The notes under the pieces are model-generated. The model searched no databases. It saw only the letters and a list, made by a program, of their open reading frames with translations, and was not told the DNA's origin. A stretch of 64,000 nucleotides of DNA from assembly GCF_028640845.1 (NCBI RefSeq), contig NC_080542.1:60897064-60961063 (forward strand), given 5' to 3'. The translations under genes and the position numbers were made by a program. The stretch comes from Ahaetulla prasina. Taxonomy: Eukaryota > Chordata > Lepidosauria > Squamata > Colubridae. Shown one piece after another: positions 22,333-32,238 of this stretch (position 1 is its first letter; each line of letters begins with the position of its first letter).

Positions 22333-23410
22333 GTGTAGCACACAAAGGTTTTGTCACAGCCCCATGTAGGATGCAGAAAAAATAGCAGCATTTTCAGCTC
22401 ATAATACTATAGAGATTAAATTAAGAGCCAGGGACGGAGGATAAAGATCAATTTTGTAAAGGCCTGGTAAGATTGGCATAGATGTGGTCAGTTCTCCACT
22501 GTTGGTACATTTGGCCTGCATTATAGAAAGATTGGGAGATTAGTGTACTTCATGAAAAAAAAGTTAACATGACTTAAGCTTTAGATAGCATGGTTATGTT
22601 TGGAATGACAAAGTTAAAGTTAATGTAGATAATTTAAAAATAATTTTGTTAGACATGCTGTACTGAGACTATATAGAACAAATATAAACCTAGGATATAA
22701 CCAAAATACCTTTGTGGCTTTCAGTTTAAGAAGCATTTTATAGAAGAGAAATGTCAACTAACATAAAAATATCTTATATACTGTATTTTTGTCATGAACA
22801 ATGTAAAATAAAATCTTGAAAAGTACTGAAGATAGAAGGAAAGACATGTCAATAGTTTTCTTATATACAATTTTAAATTATGATAGATAAAATGACTTTA
22901 GGTTTTCCACATTGTAAGACTTTACATTGAAATAGAATTAAGAACATTTTATTGCTAAAACATGTAAACCTTTATTGAGCAGAAAAATAAGTGAAAGAAT
23001 ATATGACCAAATAGGTTGAAATTTTTTATTATAATATAGAAATAGAATAATGAAAGAGTATTGGTTGAAAGGACTGAAATATACATTGTATTATAATCTT
23101 AAAAACAATTTTTATTAAATGATGTATTGTTATTTGTCACTGGAAAAATTAGAGTATATATAGGTACTTCAAATTTATGTTCAAAGTGTAAAAATAAGAA
23201 ACATTTCATTATGCTTGTTGGACATGTAAACAACTAGAAATCTGGACTCAATTACATACTCTTTAAAGAATAATATATGATTGGTGCCAGAGTCTTTTCT
23301 TTTAGAATCGATAAATAAACAGCTGAAAAAAAACACCTAGTGGTTTGTATTTTTATATAACAACTGCAGTGAGATTATTATAAACACAAAGGTAGAAATA
23401 TTTGACCTTA

Positions 23411-23768
23411 CAGATAGTCCTCAACATACAACCACATTTGACCCCAACATTTCTGTTGCTATGCAAAACAAATGGTTAAGTAAGTTTCCCCCATTTATGA
23501 CCTTTCTTGTCACAATTATTAAGTGAATCACTGCAATTGTAAAATTGGTAAAAATGTTGTTAAGTGAATCTGGCTTCTTTTTTTTGACTTTGCTTGTCAG
23601 AAGGTCTCAAAATGTGATCACATGACACTGCAACAGTCATAAATATGAACCAGTTGCCAAACATTTGAATTTTGATCATGTGACCATAGGGATGCTGCAA
23701 TAGTTATAGGTGTTAAAATGGTTTTTTAAGTATTGTTTAGTGAATGGTTGTAAGTCTATGACTATTTG
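23411..23768. mobile_element. Palindromic miniature element, 'AGGTAGTCCT' family, copy 2 (358 bp)
   Basis: Begins CAGATAGTCCTCAACATAC and ends GTAAGTCTATGACTATTTG, with TA immediately outside both ends (23409-23410, 23769-23770). Interior matches copy 1 (gttaagtgaatctggcttc, gtgatcacatgac, gttgccaaacatttgaattt). It interrupts an L1 fragment. Confidence 0.85.
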
Positions 23769-24042
23769 TACCTATGATGGAGGAATGGATGTTGAAGGTG
23801 GTAGAACTTGCTGAGATGACCAAATTGACAGTTTTAATTAGAGATAAGACATTGTCTAATGCTGACTGGAAATTGTTCCCAATTTTGCATGAAACAGAAA
23901 AAACAATAAAATTATGACATATGGTGTTGATGTTTTTTAAAAATAGAATACAAAATGAATGTTAAGTAATGCTATAACCATAGAATAAGTTGTTAATTTA
24001 TATTTGTAGTTGTATCTGATATAAAAGAAAACCAGAAGTTAA

Positions 24043-24096
24043 TACACACACACATACACACACACACACACAGAAAGAGAGAGAGAGAGAGAGATT
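24043..24096. repeat. (CA)n / (GA)n microsatellite
   Basis: About 14 CA units with one TA interruption, then about 10 GA units. It lies inside the L1 3' UTR. Confidence 0.95.
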
Positions 24097-24285
24097 CTGC
24101 ACTTTTGGCTTTGTTCTTTTCTTATTTCCTTCTTTTCCTCCCCCTCTTCATTTTACATACTAGTTCTTGTTGATTTATCTCTTCTTAAAATTTTAATAAA
24201 GCTATATATAAAAAACCAAAACATATTGCAAGGTTCTTAGTCTATTCAGCCAGAATAATAAGTTGCATTTAGTATTTCTGTAAGA

Positions 24286-24451
24286 TGTATGTATGTATGT
24301 GTGTGTATGTATGTGTATTTATGTATACACACACACACCTCACATATACATACATACACACATAATACAATACAATACAATACAATACAATACAATGCAA
24401 TGCAATACAATACAATACAATACAATACAATACAATACAATACAATACAAA
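24286..24451. repeat. (TATG)n / (CA)n block then (ATACA)n pentanucleotide array
   Basis: A TATG-rich stretch and CA run to 24361 lead into about 17 copies of the pentamer ATACA (24362-24451). Two adjacent units carry ATGCA variants near the middle. Overlapping open frames on both strands here are artefacts of the repeat. Confidence 0.95.
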
Positions 24452-24479
24452 ATACACATTTCCAGGAAACAGTTATAAC

Positions 24480-24955
24480 CAACTGAAATATTAGTCATAT
24501 TAGATCTACCTTTAAAAATCTGCCTAGAAGTGTCCTAATTTGCTACTGACTGAATTTTTTCTCTAACTGGAGAACAGCTGTAATTATATACCCAGGGGCA
24601 CATTTTTCTCTAGAAACTACATCTTAATGGAGGTTTGACATCCTGATGAATCAGCAAGTTCCCCCTCCCCCAATTACAATGTTTTCCTCAAATGCAGAGC
24701 TAGATTTTTTTTCTACATAAGAAATTGAATTTATGTGATACATAGCCTTGCATTTATATAGGAGTATCTAAAAGCAGCTTTACAGGCTCTTCTATCTGCA
24801 GCCAGTCCCCATTTAAATTATGGATTATTGGCACAGATAGAGTAATTAATACATTATTTGATCTTGAAATGTCATAGATTAATACTTGTTTTATTTTAAT
24901 TACGCATATGTCTTCTACCTTACACTACTATTTTAAAGTGTGTGCCATACCAAGG
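24480..24955. other. Unique AT-rich sequence; possible conserved non-coding element
   Basis: Complex, non-repetitive sequence with homeodomain-like sites (agtaattaat, gattaatac, aattacgc). It has the look of a developmental enhancer, but nothing direct supports this. Confidence 0.25.
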
Positions 24956-24959
24956 AACA

Positions 24960-25025
24960 GAATAACGAACTTGAAAAGAACCTTGGAGGTCTTACCCCCT
25001 GTTCATGTAGGAGACTCTATATCAT
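24960..25025 (-). mobile_element. CR1-type LINE 3' tail
   Basis: Minus strand matches the tail gtctcctacatgaacaggg and ggtaagacctccaaggttc. Only the last ~65 bp. Confidence 0.6.
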
Positions 25026-25247
25026 TTCTTCCCTGGTGGAGAGGAGTGGCCTAGTTGACATGCACAGAAACCACTGCCTCCCCAGTGCCTGAGGCCCACC
25101 CGGCATCACCACATCCAATGGGAAGGCAGAGGCTCACCCCTCAGTGTGCAGATTGGCTGCTGGGATGCCCAGCTACTTGTCTTGTGCAGCCAATTGTCTG
25201 GACACAAAGGTTCCTCTGCGAATAGCCCAGGGAAGAAACAAAGGGCC

Positions 25248-25500
25248 TCTGGTGGCTCAACAGACTAATGCAGTCTGTTATTAACACAGCTGCTTGCAAT
25301 TACTGCAAGTTCAAGTCCCACCAGGCCCATGGTTGACTCAGCCTTCCTTCCTTTATAAGGTAGGTAAAATGAGGACCCAGATTGTTGGGGGCAATAAATG
25401 TTGAATTTGTATATAATATACAAATGGATGAGACTATTGCTTAACACAATGTAAGCCGCCCTGAGTCTTCGGAGAAGGGTGGGATATAAATTCAAATTTA
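25248..25500 (+). mobile_element. tRNA-derived SINE, copy 1 of an adjacent pair
   Basis: Begins ctctggtggctcaacagact (A-box-like) and has caagttcaagtcccacc (B-box-like). Its body is caggcccatggttgactcag, then gtaaaatgaggacccagatt, and the 3' end gccgccctgagtcttcggag precedes an A tail. The same SINE lies 45 bp downstream. Confidence 0.88.
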
Positions 25501-25544
25501 AAAAAAAACTGATGTGCGAGCAGTGGCAGGAGAGCAGTGGCAGG

Positions 25545-25800
25545 CGGTGTGGCTCAGGCTGTAAGAAGCCTGTTATTAAACACAGCTGCCTGCAATTACT
25601 GCAGGTTCTAGTCCCACCAGGCCCAAGGTTGACTCAGCCTTCCATCCTTTATAAGGTAGGTAAAATGAGGACCCAGATTGTTGGGGGGTGCAATAAGTTG
25701 ACTTTGTATATAAATATACAAATAGAATGAGACTATTGCCTTACACAATTTAAGCCGCCCTGAGTCTTCGGAGAAGAGCGGGATATAAATGTAAAAAAAA
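25545..25800 (+). mobile_element. tRNA-derived SINE, copy 2 of an adjacent pair
   Basis: Same order as copy 1 (gtggctcaggctgtaagaag, caggttctagtcccaccagg, gaggacccagattgttgggg, aagccgccctgagtcttcgg) with an A-rich tail. It lacks the first few bases of the head. Confidence 0.88.
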
Positions 25801-26600
25801 ATAAAATGCCAGCATGTCCAGAGTGGGTTGGCTGCAGTGGGGGCCCCAAGGTGAAGCAGACATGATCAGGCAGCCACATTCAATTGTCACATTCCAACTT
25901 GATAAGATTAAAAACATGGGTTAGGTACCAGCAGATGCATTCATAACTGGCTGACCAACCACACTCAGCGTGTGATCCTTAATAGAACTACATCCACATA
26001 AAAGTAAATATGTTACCCAAGGCTGTGTCCTAAACCCGGTACTATTCAATATCTTCATAGATGATTTAGATGAGGGGATAGAAGGGGAATTCATGAAATT
26101 TGCAGATGACACCAAGCTAGTAGAAATAGCCAACACTCCAGAAAATACAGAAGGATCTTGACAAACTTGAGCACTGGGCTCTATTTAACAAAATGAAATT
26201 CAATGTGGATAAAAGTAAGATACAGGCTAGGTGAATACCAGTAACTATTGGAGTCGTAGTGGACAATCGATTAAATCTGAGCCAAAAGTGTGCAGCATCA
26301 GCCAAAAAAAAAGCCAGTGCAATCCTAGGCTACATTTATAGAGAGATAGACTCAAGATCATATGAAGCATCCAATTTTGGTCATCACAATATTAAAAAAA
26401 GATGTTGAAACACTTCAAAGAGTGCAGAAAAGAGCATCAAGGATGATTAGGGGAATGGAGGCTAAAATGTATGAAGAACATTTGGAGGAATTGCGTATGG
26501 GCTAATTTAGTGAAAAGGACTAATGGTGACATGATAGTAATGTTCCAATATTTGAGGAACTGCCATAAAAAAGAGGGGGTCAATCTATTCTCCACAGCAC

Positions 26601-26737
26601 CAGTGGTGGGATTCAGCCAGTTCGCACCACTTCCGGAGAACCGGTTGTTAACTTTCTGAGCAATTTGGCAAACTGGTTGTTGGAAGAAATCATTAGGGCA
26701 GAGAACTGGTTGTTAAATTACTTGAATCCCACCACTG
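26601..26737. mobile_element. hAT-type miniature element, 'CAGTGGTGGGATTCAGCC' family, copy 1 (137 bp)
   Basis: Termini CAGTGGTGGGATTCAGCC and TTGAATCCCACCACTG are inverted repeats. Flanks are identical: cacagcac at 26593-26600 and 26738-26745. The interior has gaaccggttgttaactttct and ttggcaaactggttgttgga. A closely similar copy lies at 41196. Confidence 0.95.
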
Positions 26738-26924
26738 CACAGCACCCATGGGTGCTGTAAGAAGTAACAGGTGGAAACTTATCAAAGAGAATTAGAATTA
26801 AGGAGAAATTTCATGGCAGTAAAAACAATTAATCAGTAGAATGATTTGCCTTCAAAAATTGTGAGTGCTCCATCACTTCAGGTTTTGAGAAGAGACTGGA
26901 CCATTAGTCCAGAAGGGTATAGGC

Positions 26925-27051
26925 TAGGGGTGCCAAACTGGCAGCCCGCAGGCCAGATGCATCACACACAGAGCATGCCCACCCCAGCTCCACGAAAGGG
27001 AAAAATGTGCAAATGTGACGGCAACGTGACGCTACAATTTTAACACCCATG
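26925..27051. mobile_element. hAT-type miniature element, 'GTGTCAAACTGG' family, copy 2
   Basis: TAGGGGTGCCAAACTGGCAG to ACAATTTTAACACCCATG. Flanks gtataggc / gttttggc match at 6 of 8 positions. Inserted in the CR1 3' UTR. Confidence 0.75.
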
Positions 27052-27293
27052 GTTTTGGCTCTCCTGCTTAGGCTGGAGGTTGAATAAGAAGATCTCCAAG
27101 GTCCCTTCCAATTTTGTTATTCTGAATTCTGTATATTCTGAGATAATAAAGGACAGATCCTGAATTTCTAGGTGCCAAAAAAGATAATAGCATTGTCCAA
27201 TATTTGAATTTCCGAGGTCCCTTTTAAAGTACACAGTGTAGTTTTGGAGTTTTGATATTAATAGTAGAATATGTGTAGCTCAGGACATGACTG

Positions 27294-27355
27294 ATATTTC
27301 CTGCTTGAGCAGGGGGTTGGACTAGAAGACCTCCAAGGGGCCTTCCAACTGTGTT
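27294..27355 (+). mobile_element. CR1-type LINE 3' tail
   Basis: tttcctgcttgagcaggggg then ttggactagaagacctccaa and a ttattgttatt end. It may instead be the tail of a CR1-tailed SINE. Confidence 0.65.
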
Positions 27356-27529
27356 ATTGTTATTTTGTTAAATTATGCTTAGTGATTGTTTTTTGTGTTA
27401 ACTTTTGTTTATTGGCTTGGTTGTTAAATTTTGAATTAATTTATTGGATGAAATTTCACAACCATTGAATTTTTCTGATTTATATTATGGTGGAGACACA
27501 TTTATTGTTGTTATTATCGTTCATCACAT

Positions 27530-28075
27530 AGTCAGCCAGATGTTTTGATTAGATTTGGCATTTTTATCCACCTGTTAGTTCCTTCCTGGAATAGGCAGAT
27601 AGTGTTAAAGATACTGTTGCAAGATGTAAGCAATTCCATATAGATTTGCCTTTTGCCATTGCCAAGAGACAAAATTTGCATAGCGATTTTTGTCAATGCC
27701 AGTGGTGTTCCAGTTTTTTTGGGATTGCACACAAATCTTCTATTACTATTGGTATTAGTTTTGCCACAAGTATTCTATTTCTGTTTATAGGTCTTTATAT
27801 TTTATTATTTCCTGCAGTTCTTTCTCTTCTGTTCAGCTGTCTCCTGGAACTGCCACATCCACTATCCAGTCGTTTTTTGTCTTTCTTATCAACAATTGTT
27901 AAGAATGGAGTGTTATATGGCAGATGCTTGTCTGCTTGAATTCTAAATTCCCAGACCACTTTAGCTTGTTCATTTTCTATCACATTTTCTATTTTATGGT
28001 TCCAAACAGTTCTTGCTTGCAGATAAATGGTAATTTCTTGCAGTTCTTCCAATGCACCATTGTTGCTATATTGTC
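27530..28075 (-). mobile_element. Non-LTR retrotransposon fragment, clade unassigned, copy A
   Basis: The sequence is recognisably repeated at 50060-50600 (cagccagatgttttgattag / cagccaacgttcagactgg; gccaatgccagtggtgttc; tttcttatcaacaattgtta; ttctatcacattttctattt). On the minus strand it resembles the LINE C-terminal module with a PDxxIVDKKD...DMA start and a GALGxISKxL...LLGTA-like end. It is old and frameshifted. Which LINE clade it belongs to I cannot say. Confidence 0.5.
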
Positions 28076-28130
28076 ATACTATATGACACTGTCCAGGGTT
28101 ACTTGCTTGTGAGTTGGAAAGCTATAAATA

Positions 28131-28836
28131 CAGTGTGTGCCCAATTATTAGGCAAGTGAGTATTTTGACCATATCATCATTTTAATGCATATTTTCCATC
28201 TCTTCCATTCCAAGCTGTGTAAACTTGCATGCTTATTGAATATAAGCATATCAGGTGATGTGTATTTGTGCAACAAGGGAGGGTGTGACCTAAGGAGATC
28301 AACACCCTATATCAAGGTGTGCATAATTATTAGGCAGCATCTTTTCCTCAGGCAAAATGAACCAAAAAGATTTAACTGACTCTGAAAACTCAAAATTGGA
28401 AAAAGTCTTTCAGAGGGATGCAGCATTCTTGAAATTGCTAAGATATTAGGGCATGATTACAGAGCCATCAAATGTTTTGTTGCAAATAGTCAACAGGGTC
28501 GCAAGAAATGTGTTGAGAAAAAACACACATTAACTGCCAAAGATTTGTGATTCCTGGTAGCATCAAATGTGAGGCTACCAGGAATCTGTTATCCTCCAGT
28601 GCTGTCATATTCAAGAACTGCAACACCTTGTACTTGCATAAGAATTCTGCACACTAATAGTTGCCCAGTAATTTGCACACATATTCTCCTAAGAAAGCCA
28701 AAACCTTACTTTTACTTTCTTAAATATTCATGTTTTAGGTTTATTAACATTTTGGATTGACCGAGAACACTGTAGTTGTTCAATAATAAAATTTATCCTC
28801 AGAAATACAACTTGCCTAATATTTGTGCACACAGTG
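28131..28836 (+). mobile_element. Tc1/mariner-type transposon, internally deleted (706 bp)
   Basis: Ends CAGTGTGTGCCCAATTATTA and (inverse) CACTGTGTGCACAAATATTA followed by GGCAAG, flanked by TA on both sides (28129-28130, 28837-28838). An internal repeat of the TIR motif (tgcataattattaggcag) lies at about 28319. The transposase starts MNQKDLTDSEN at about 28357 and keeps frameshifted pieces of the DNA-binding helix-turn-helix domain (EIAKILGHDYRAIKCFVAN-like). The catalytic DDE region is deleted near 28570. Non-autonomous relic. Confidence 0.87.
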
Positions 28837-28901
28837 TATTTGTTAAATATGATAAAATGTTCTCCTATTCAACATTGTTTTTAATTTTGATATATGTATA
28901 T

Positions 28902-29196
28902 CAGAGGTGGTATTCAGCAGGTTCTCACCAGTTCTGGAGAACTGGTAGCAGAAATTATGAGTAGTTTGGAGAACCGGTAAATACTACCTCTGACTGGCCC
29001 CACCCCATCTATTCTCTGCCTCCTGAGTCCCAGATGATCAGGAGGAAATGGGGATTTTGCAGTAACCTTCCCCTGGAGTGGGGTGTGAATGGAGATTTTA
29101 CAGTATTCTTCCCCTGCCACACCCAACAAGCCACACCATGCCCACCATGCCCACACCCACAGGACCGGTAGTAGAAAAAATTGAATCCCATCACTG
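28902..29196. mobile_element. hAT-type miniature element, 'GGTGAAATCCAGCAGG' family (295 bp)
   Basis: CAGAGGTGGTATTCAGCAGG to TTGAATCCCATCACTG. Flanks atgtatat / atgtctat match at 7 of 8. The interior has gttctggagaactggtagc and gccacaccatgcccaccatg. Related to copies at 36250, 42671 and 43430 and to the ends of the composite element at 11145. Confidence 0.85.
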
Positions 29197-29388
29197 ATGT
29201 CTATATTTATTGTATGTCTGTAAACTGACAGTACAGCTTTTTCAGTTTACAAAATGTTTTGTTAATGTTATAAATAAAATACCCCTACTCTCTTAATAGT
29301 CAGCTATGTTCAATATATTTTCCATGGCTTGAATTTTTCAACAACAAATGTTGCTATGTCATTATGCTGGTTGACAACAACAATCAAA

Positions 29389-29747
29389 GGGACACGGTGA
29401 CTCAGGGGCTAGGACGTTGAGTTGTCGATCGAAAGGTCTGCAGCTCAGCGGTTCGAATCTGTAGTGCTGCCATGTAACGGGGTGAGCTCCTGTTACTTGT
29501 CCCAGCTTCTGCCAACCTAGCAGTTTTGAAAGCACGTAAAAATGCAAGTTGAAAAAATAGGGACCACCTTTGGTGGGAAGATAACAGTGTTCCGTGCGCC
29601 TTTGTTGTTGAATCATGCCGGCCACATGACCACGGAGACATCTTCGGACAGCGCTGGCTCTTCGGCTTTGAAACGGAGATGAGCACTGTCTCCTAGAGTC
29701 GGCAACAACTAGCACATATGTGCGAGGGAAACCTTTACCTTTACCTT
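29389..29747 (+). mobile_element. Sauria SINE, copy 1
   Basis: The tRNA-like head has an A-box (tgactcagggg) and B-box (cggttcgaatc). The body includes gttgaaaaaatagggaccac and gacatcttcggacagcgctg, then the BovB-like tail ctcctagagtcggcaacaac and (ACCTTT)n. Full length, about 360 bp. The SINE depends on BovB machinery, a remnant of which lies at 7306. Confidence 0.93.
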
Positions 29748-31042
29748 AACAACAGTCAGTTTTGCTGTTTATCACTTTCATAGTGCTACATTAGATGAGC
29801 CATACAGCTTGAAGTGTGCTTAACAATTGAATGCTAGAATTATTTTGTCTTGGCTTATTTTTAAATATTTATATGTTTTAGTTGCACTATAAAAAATTAG
29901 GTATTTATTCTTCCAGAAATTTATTGAAGATTTTTGAAGGTCAGTTGCTTTAATCAGATGCATTAGCGGGATTGGACTGCCTCTGCTGGTTTTCTATAAA
30001 TAGATGGTAGCCCGCCGTTTGGGAAAAGGAATATTTAGATAGGTAGAACTTGTATTGTATTATTAGTTCTAAAAGATAGCTTTTCCAATCTTCCCTCAAT
30101 GTTAAGATGCCATTTTGCCAATCATTTTAGCTGATGGATTACAGACCCAATGAAATTTATTTGTTAATTGGTTTGATGGGATCAGCAAAGATGAGATTTG
30201 GTGCACTAACAATGAGAATAAATAAAACTGGACATGGAATAGGCTAGGAAAGGATGACAAATGAAGGCTGAAATATGAAATCTCTATATACAATCTCTCT
30301 ATATGCAGACCGATTTCTGTTCCTAAATAGCCTGATTGTGAAGCAACATAAGTATCTCCCCTGTTACGAATAGCATGATCTAGTATTACTGAAAGCTTGA
30401 TGGTTACAGAAAAATAATAAGGAGCACTGAATCCTAAAAGGGAAATGAAAAAGCTTCTCTTAAGAGTGAATGAAGAGTGAACATTTCCTGATTTCCCATG
30501 TAAGTTAACAGCATTTTGAAGCTGATAGTTCAGCTGGCAAAATAATATTTGGTCTATAGAACGTTATTTAATTAGAGTTCTGGAGTTATAAAGTCTATAT
30601 AACCCTTTTGTTGTTAAAAATGCTCATTGTAAGAAGTAATCCTTGAAATATGAAGGAATTGCTGCAACACAATGTTTTAAAAAAATATCTGAGGAAAACA
30701 ACTACTTTTAGGGAAAGGGAATATGTGATAACCAATGTCAGAAGTTTGACTTACCAAAAGAGGAAACAAATGAAAACCATCTCTCTCTGAGGAGATTGGC
30801 TTTTACCATTATATCACAAGTCAGAGAGTCACAAGGATGTGAAGCTTAAATAGGTCTTGCATACAGGACACAGGCCTTACTAGAATTCTGTCATAAAGGC
30901 TTTTTAAGTTTCTCTACTATAAACCTACTGATCAAAACTTCTTGTACTCTTGTACCTATTAATTTTCAGCTTAGGTTTCTGTGAAAATTTTCTGTAATGA
31001 CAGTTCCACATTATAAGAATTTTCATTCAGATATTATTCAAG
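29748..31042. other. No recognised feature
   Basis: AT-rich unique sequence; nothing supportable seen. Confidence 0.4.
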
Positions 31043-31065
31043 ATGTGTATGTGTGTGTGTGTGTA

Positions 31066-31096
<31 letters not shown>

Positions 31097-31097
31097 T
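31043..31097. repeat. (TG)n / (TA)n microsatellite bordering the Penelope-like element
   Basis: TG units with TA interruptions, then about 10 TA units that abut the left side of the element. Confidence 0.95.
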
Positions 31098-31126
31098 TGT
31101 TTTCTGAGGTTTTCGCGGGTGTTTGT

Positions 31127-32167
31127 ATGTAGGTCTTTGGTTATTCGGGTTTTCTCCCGCGTAAAATTGGAAGTGTCTTGGCGACGTTTCGACGAAGTCT
31201 CATTCGTCATCTTCAGGCTTCAGCTTCGTGCTTCTGGGAGCAATGTGTGATTGCAGCTGTTTCTTCCTTTTTAACTGCTAGTGGGGGTTTGAACTGATTG
31301 GGTGGGAGCTTGGCTGTGATCTGATTGGATGGGGGTTTTTTGCACGCATTGAAGAACACAAGAACTCATTGCACACATTGAAGAACACAAGAACTCAGTC
31401 AAAAAAGAGGAACCAACTTCTTCCCTGGTCCAACACCTTAAAGCCACAGGACACGATATTGACTTTAAAAAGACCAGAACTGTCGCCAAAACTGAACACT
31501 TTAACAACAGAATAATCAGAGAAGCCATCGAGATAGAAAAACGCCCACACAGCATGAACAAACGAGATGATACCTCCCACCTACCAGTCATTTGGAAACC
31601 CGCCCTTATTGACAAACGAGTCCCTAACACGAGGAATGACACCAGACCCACACTCACGAGGTCCACACAGGATGTCACCACCACACATCCACCCAGAAAG
31701 CAGACCCAAACCCACACTGATCATGAAGCACGACCAAGAACCAGAAGCCAGACTGCAGCTGCAACATTAGCCATTTCAAACCCCTCCAATCCATACATGC
31801 AGCAGACTGACACCCACTATGAAGATGTAGCACGACCATGAACACGAAGCCAAACAACAGCAATGCAGCTCACCAGCTCAAATCCCCCTGCAACTCAGAC
31901 TAATCTGAGCACAACCAAGCCCCCACCCAAACAGGACACACCCTGAGCCAATCAGAGCACAAAAAAACCCCATCCAATCAGAGCACAGCCAAGCTCCCAC
32001 CCAATCAGTTCAAACCCCCAGTAGCAGTTAAAAAGGAAGAAACAGCTGCAATCACACATTGCTCCTAGAAGCACGGTTGAAGCCTGAAGATGACGAATCA
32101 GACTTCGTCAAACGCCGCCAAGACACTTCCAATTTTACGCGGGAGAAAACCTGAATAACCAAAGACC

Positions 32168-32172
<5 letters not shown>
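31127..32172 (+). mobile_element. Penelope-like element with inverted terminal repeats
   Basis: A ~215-bp terminal segment (31127-31341) is repeated in inverted orientation at 31961-32172: for example gtaggtctttggttattcgg against ctgaataaccaaagacctac, and gcagctgtttcttccttttt against aaaaaggaagaaacagctgc. Between the repeats lies the C-terminal part of a Penelope-type protein. Both outer sides are TA tracts. Inverted flanking pLTRs and 5' truncation are typical of Penelope-like retroelements. Confidence 0.82.
31388..31840 (+). pseudogene. Penelope-like protein, C-terminal (GIY-YIG endonuclease) fragment
   Basis: Open from 31388: EEHKNSVKKEEPTSSLVQHL, KATGHDIDFKKTRTVAKTEH, then FNNRIIREAIEIEKRPHSMN and KRDDTSHLPVIWKPAL. 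The order E-H...V-Q-H-x-x-x-T-G-H-x-I-D-F...R-x-x-E-A-I-E-I matches the end of the GIY-YIG endonuclease of Penelope-like elements. The reverse transcriptase and the GIY-YIG motif itself are absent. A 28-bp tandem duplication (cattgaagaacacaagaact) sits just upstream, from about 31345. The tail after about 31640 is Thr/Gln/Pro-rich. Confidence 0.75.

Positions 32173-32236
<64 letters not shown>
32171..32236. repeat. (TA)n microsatellite bordering the Penelope-like element
   Basis: About 33 uninterrupted TA units immediately after the right terminal repeat. Confidence 0.97.

Positions 32237-32238
<2 letters not shown>

Larger units (their letters stand above)
22400..24215 (+). mobile_element. 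L1 LINE, 3' end, split by a miniature element
   Basis: Degenerate L1 ORF2 C-terminal region. Around 23190 it reads SKCKNKKHF followed by a CWTC-like piece, the L1 zinc-knuckle-like end. After the miniature element at 23411-23768 it resumes with EEWMLKVVELAEMTKLTVLI and RDKTLSNADWKLFPILHE (23777-23905). A 3' UTR with ttttaataaagc near 24190 and an A-rich end follow. Early part (22400-23100) is assigned only by continuity. Confidence 0.7.
25920..27125 (+). mobile_element. CR1-type LINE, 3' half, with two nested miniature elements
   Basis: Frameshifted CR1 ORF2. It runs from NWLTNHTQRVIL and VLNPVLFNIFIDDLDEGI-like sequence through KFADDTKLVEIANT (the FADD catalytic motif at about 26100) to SASAKKKASAILGYIYR. 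Then come RVQKRASRMIRGMEAKMYEE, TNGDMIVMFQYLRNCHKKEG and VNLFSTAP. After the miniature element at 26601-26737 it resumes RWKLIKEN-like, then PSKIVSAPSLQVLRRDWTIS, a second miniature element (26925-27051), and the 3' tail tctcctgcttaggctggagg ending ttattctgaattctg. Several stops; non-functional. Confidence 0.9.

Noticed and set aside
21723..22391. 222-codon open frame on the minus strand
   Set aside because: It runs across both borders of a hAT-type element with intact target duplications, so the frame cannot predate the insertion. No domain is recognisable.
24362..24451. Pentanucleotide array as a CRISPR-like or regulatory repeat
   Set aside because: Uniform 5-bp units without spacers in vertebrate DNA; an ordinary microsatellite.
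29389..29747. tRNA gene suggested by A- and B-box sequences
   Set aside because: The boxes belong to SINE heads here and at 39915; no complete cloverleaf or anticodon arm follows, and the SINE body and BovB-like tail do.
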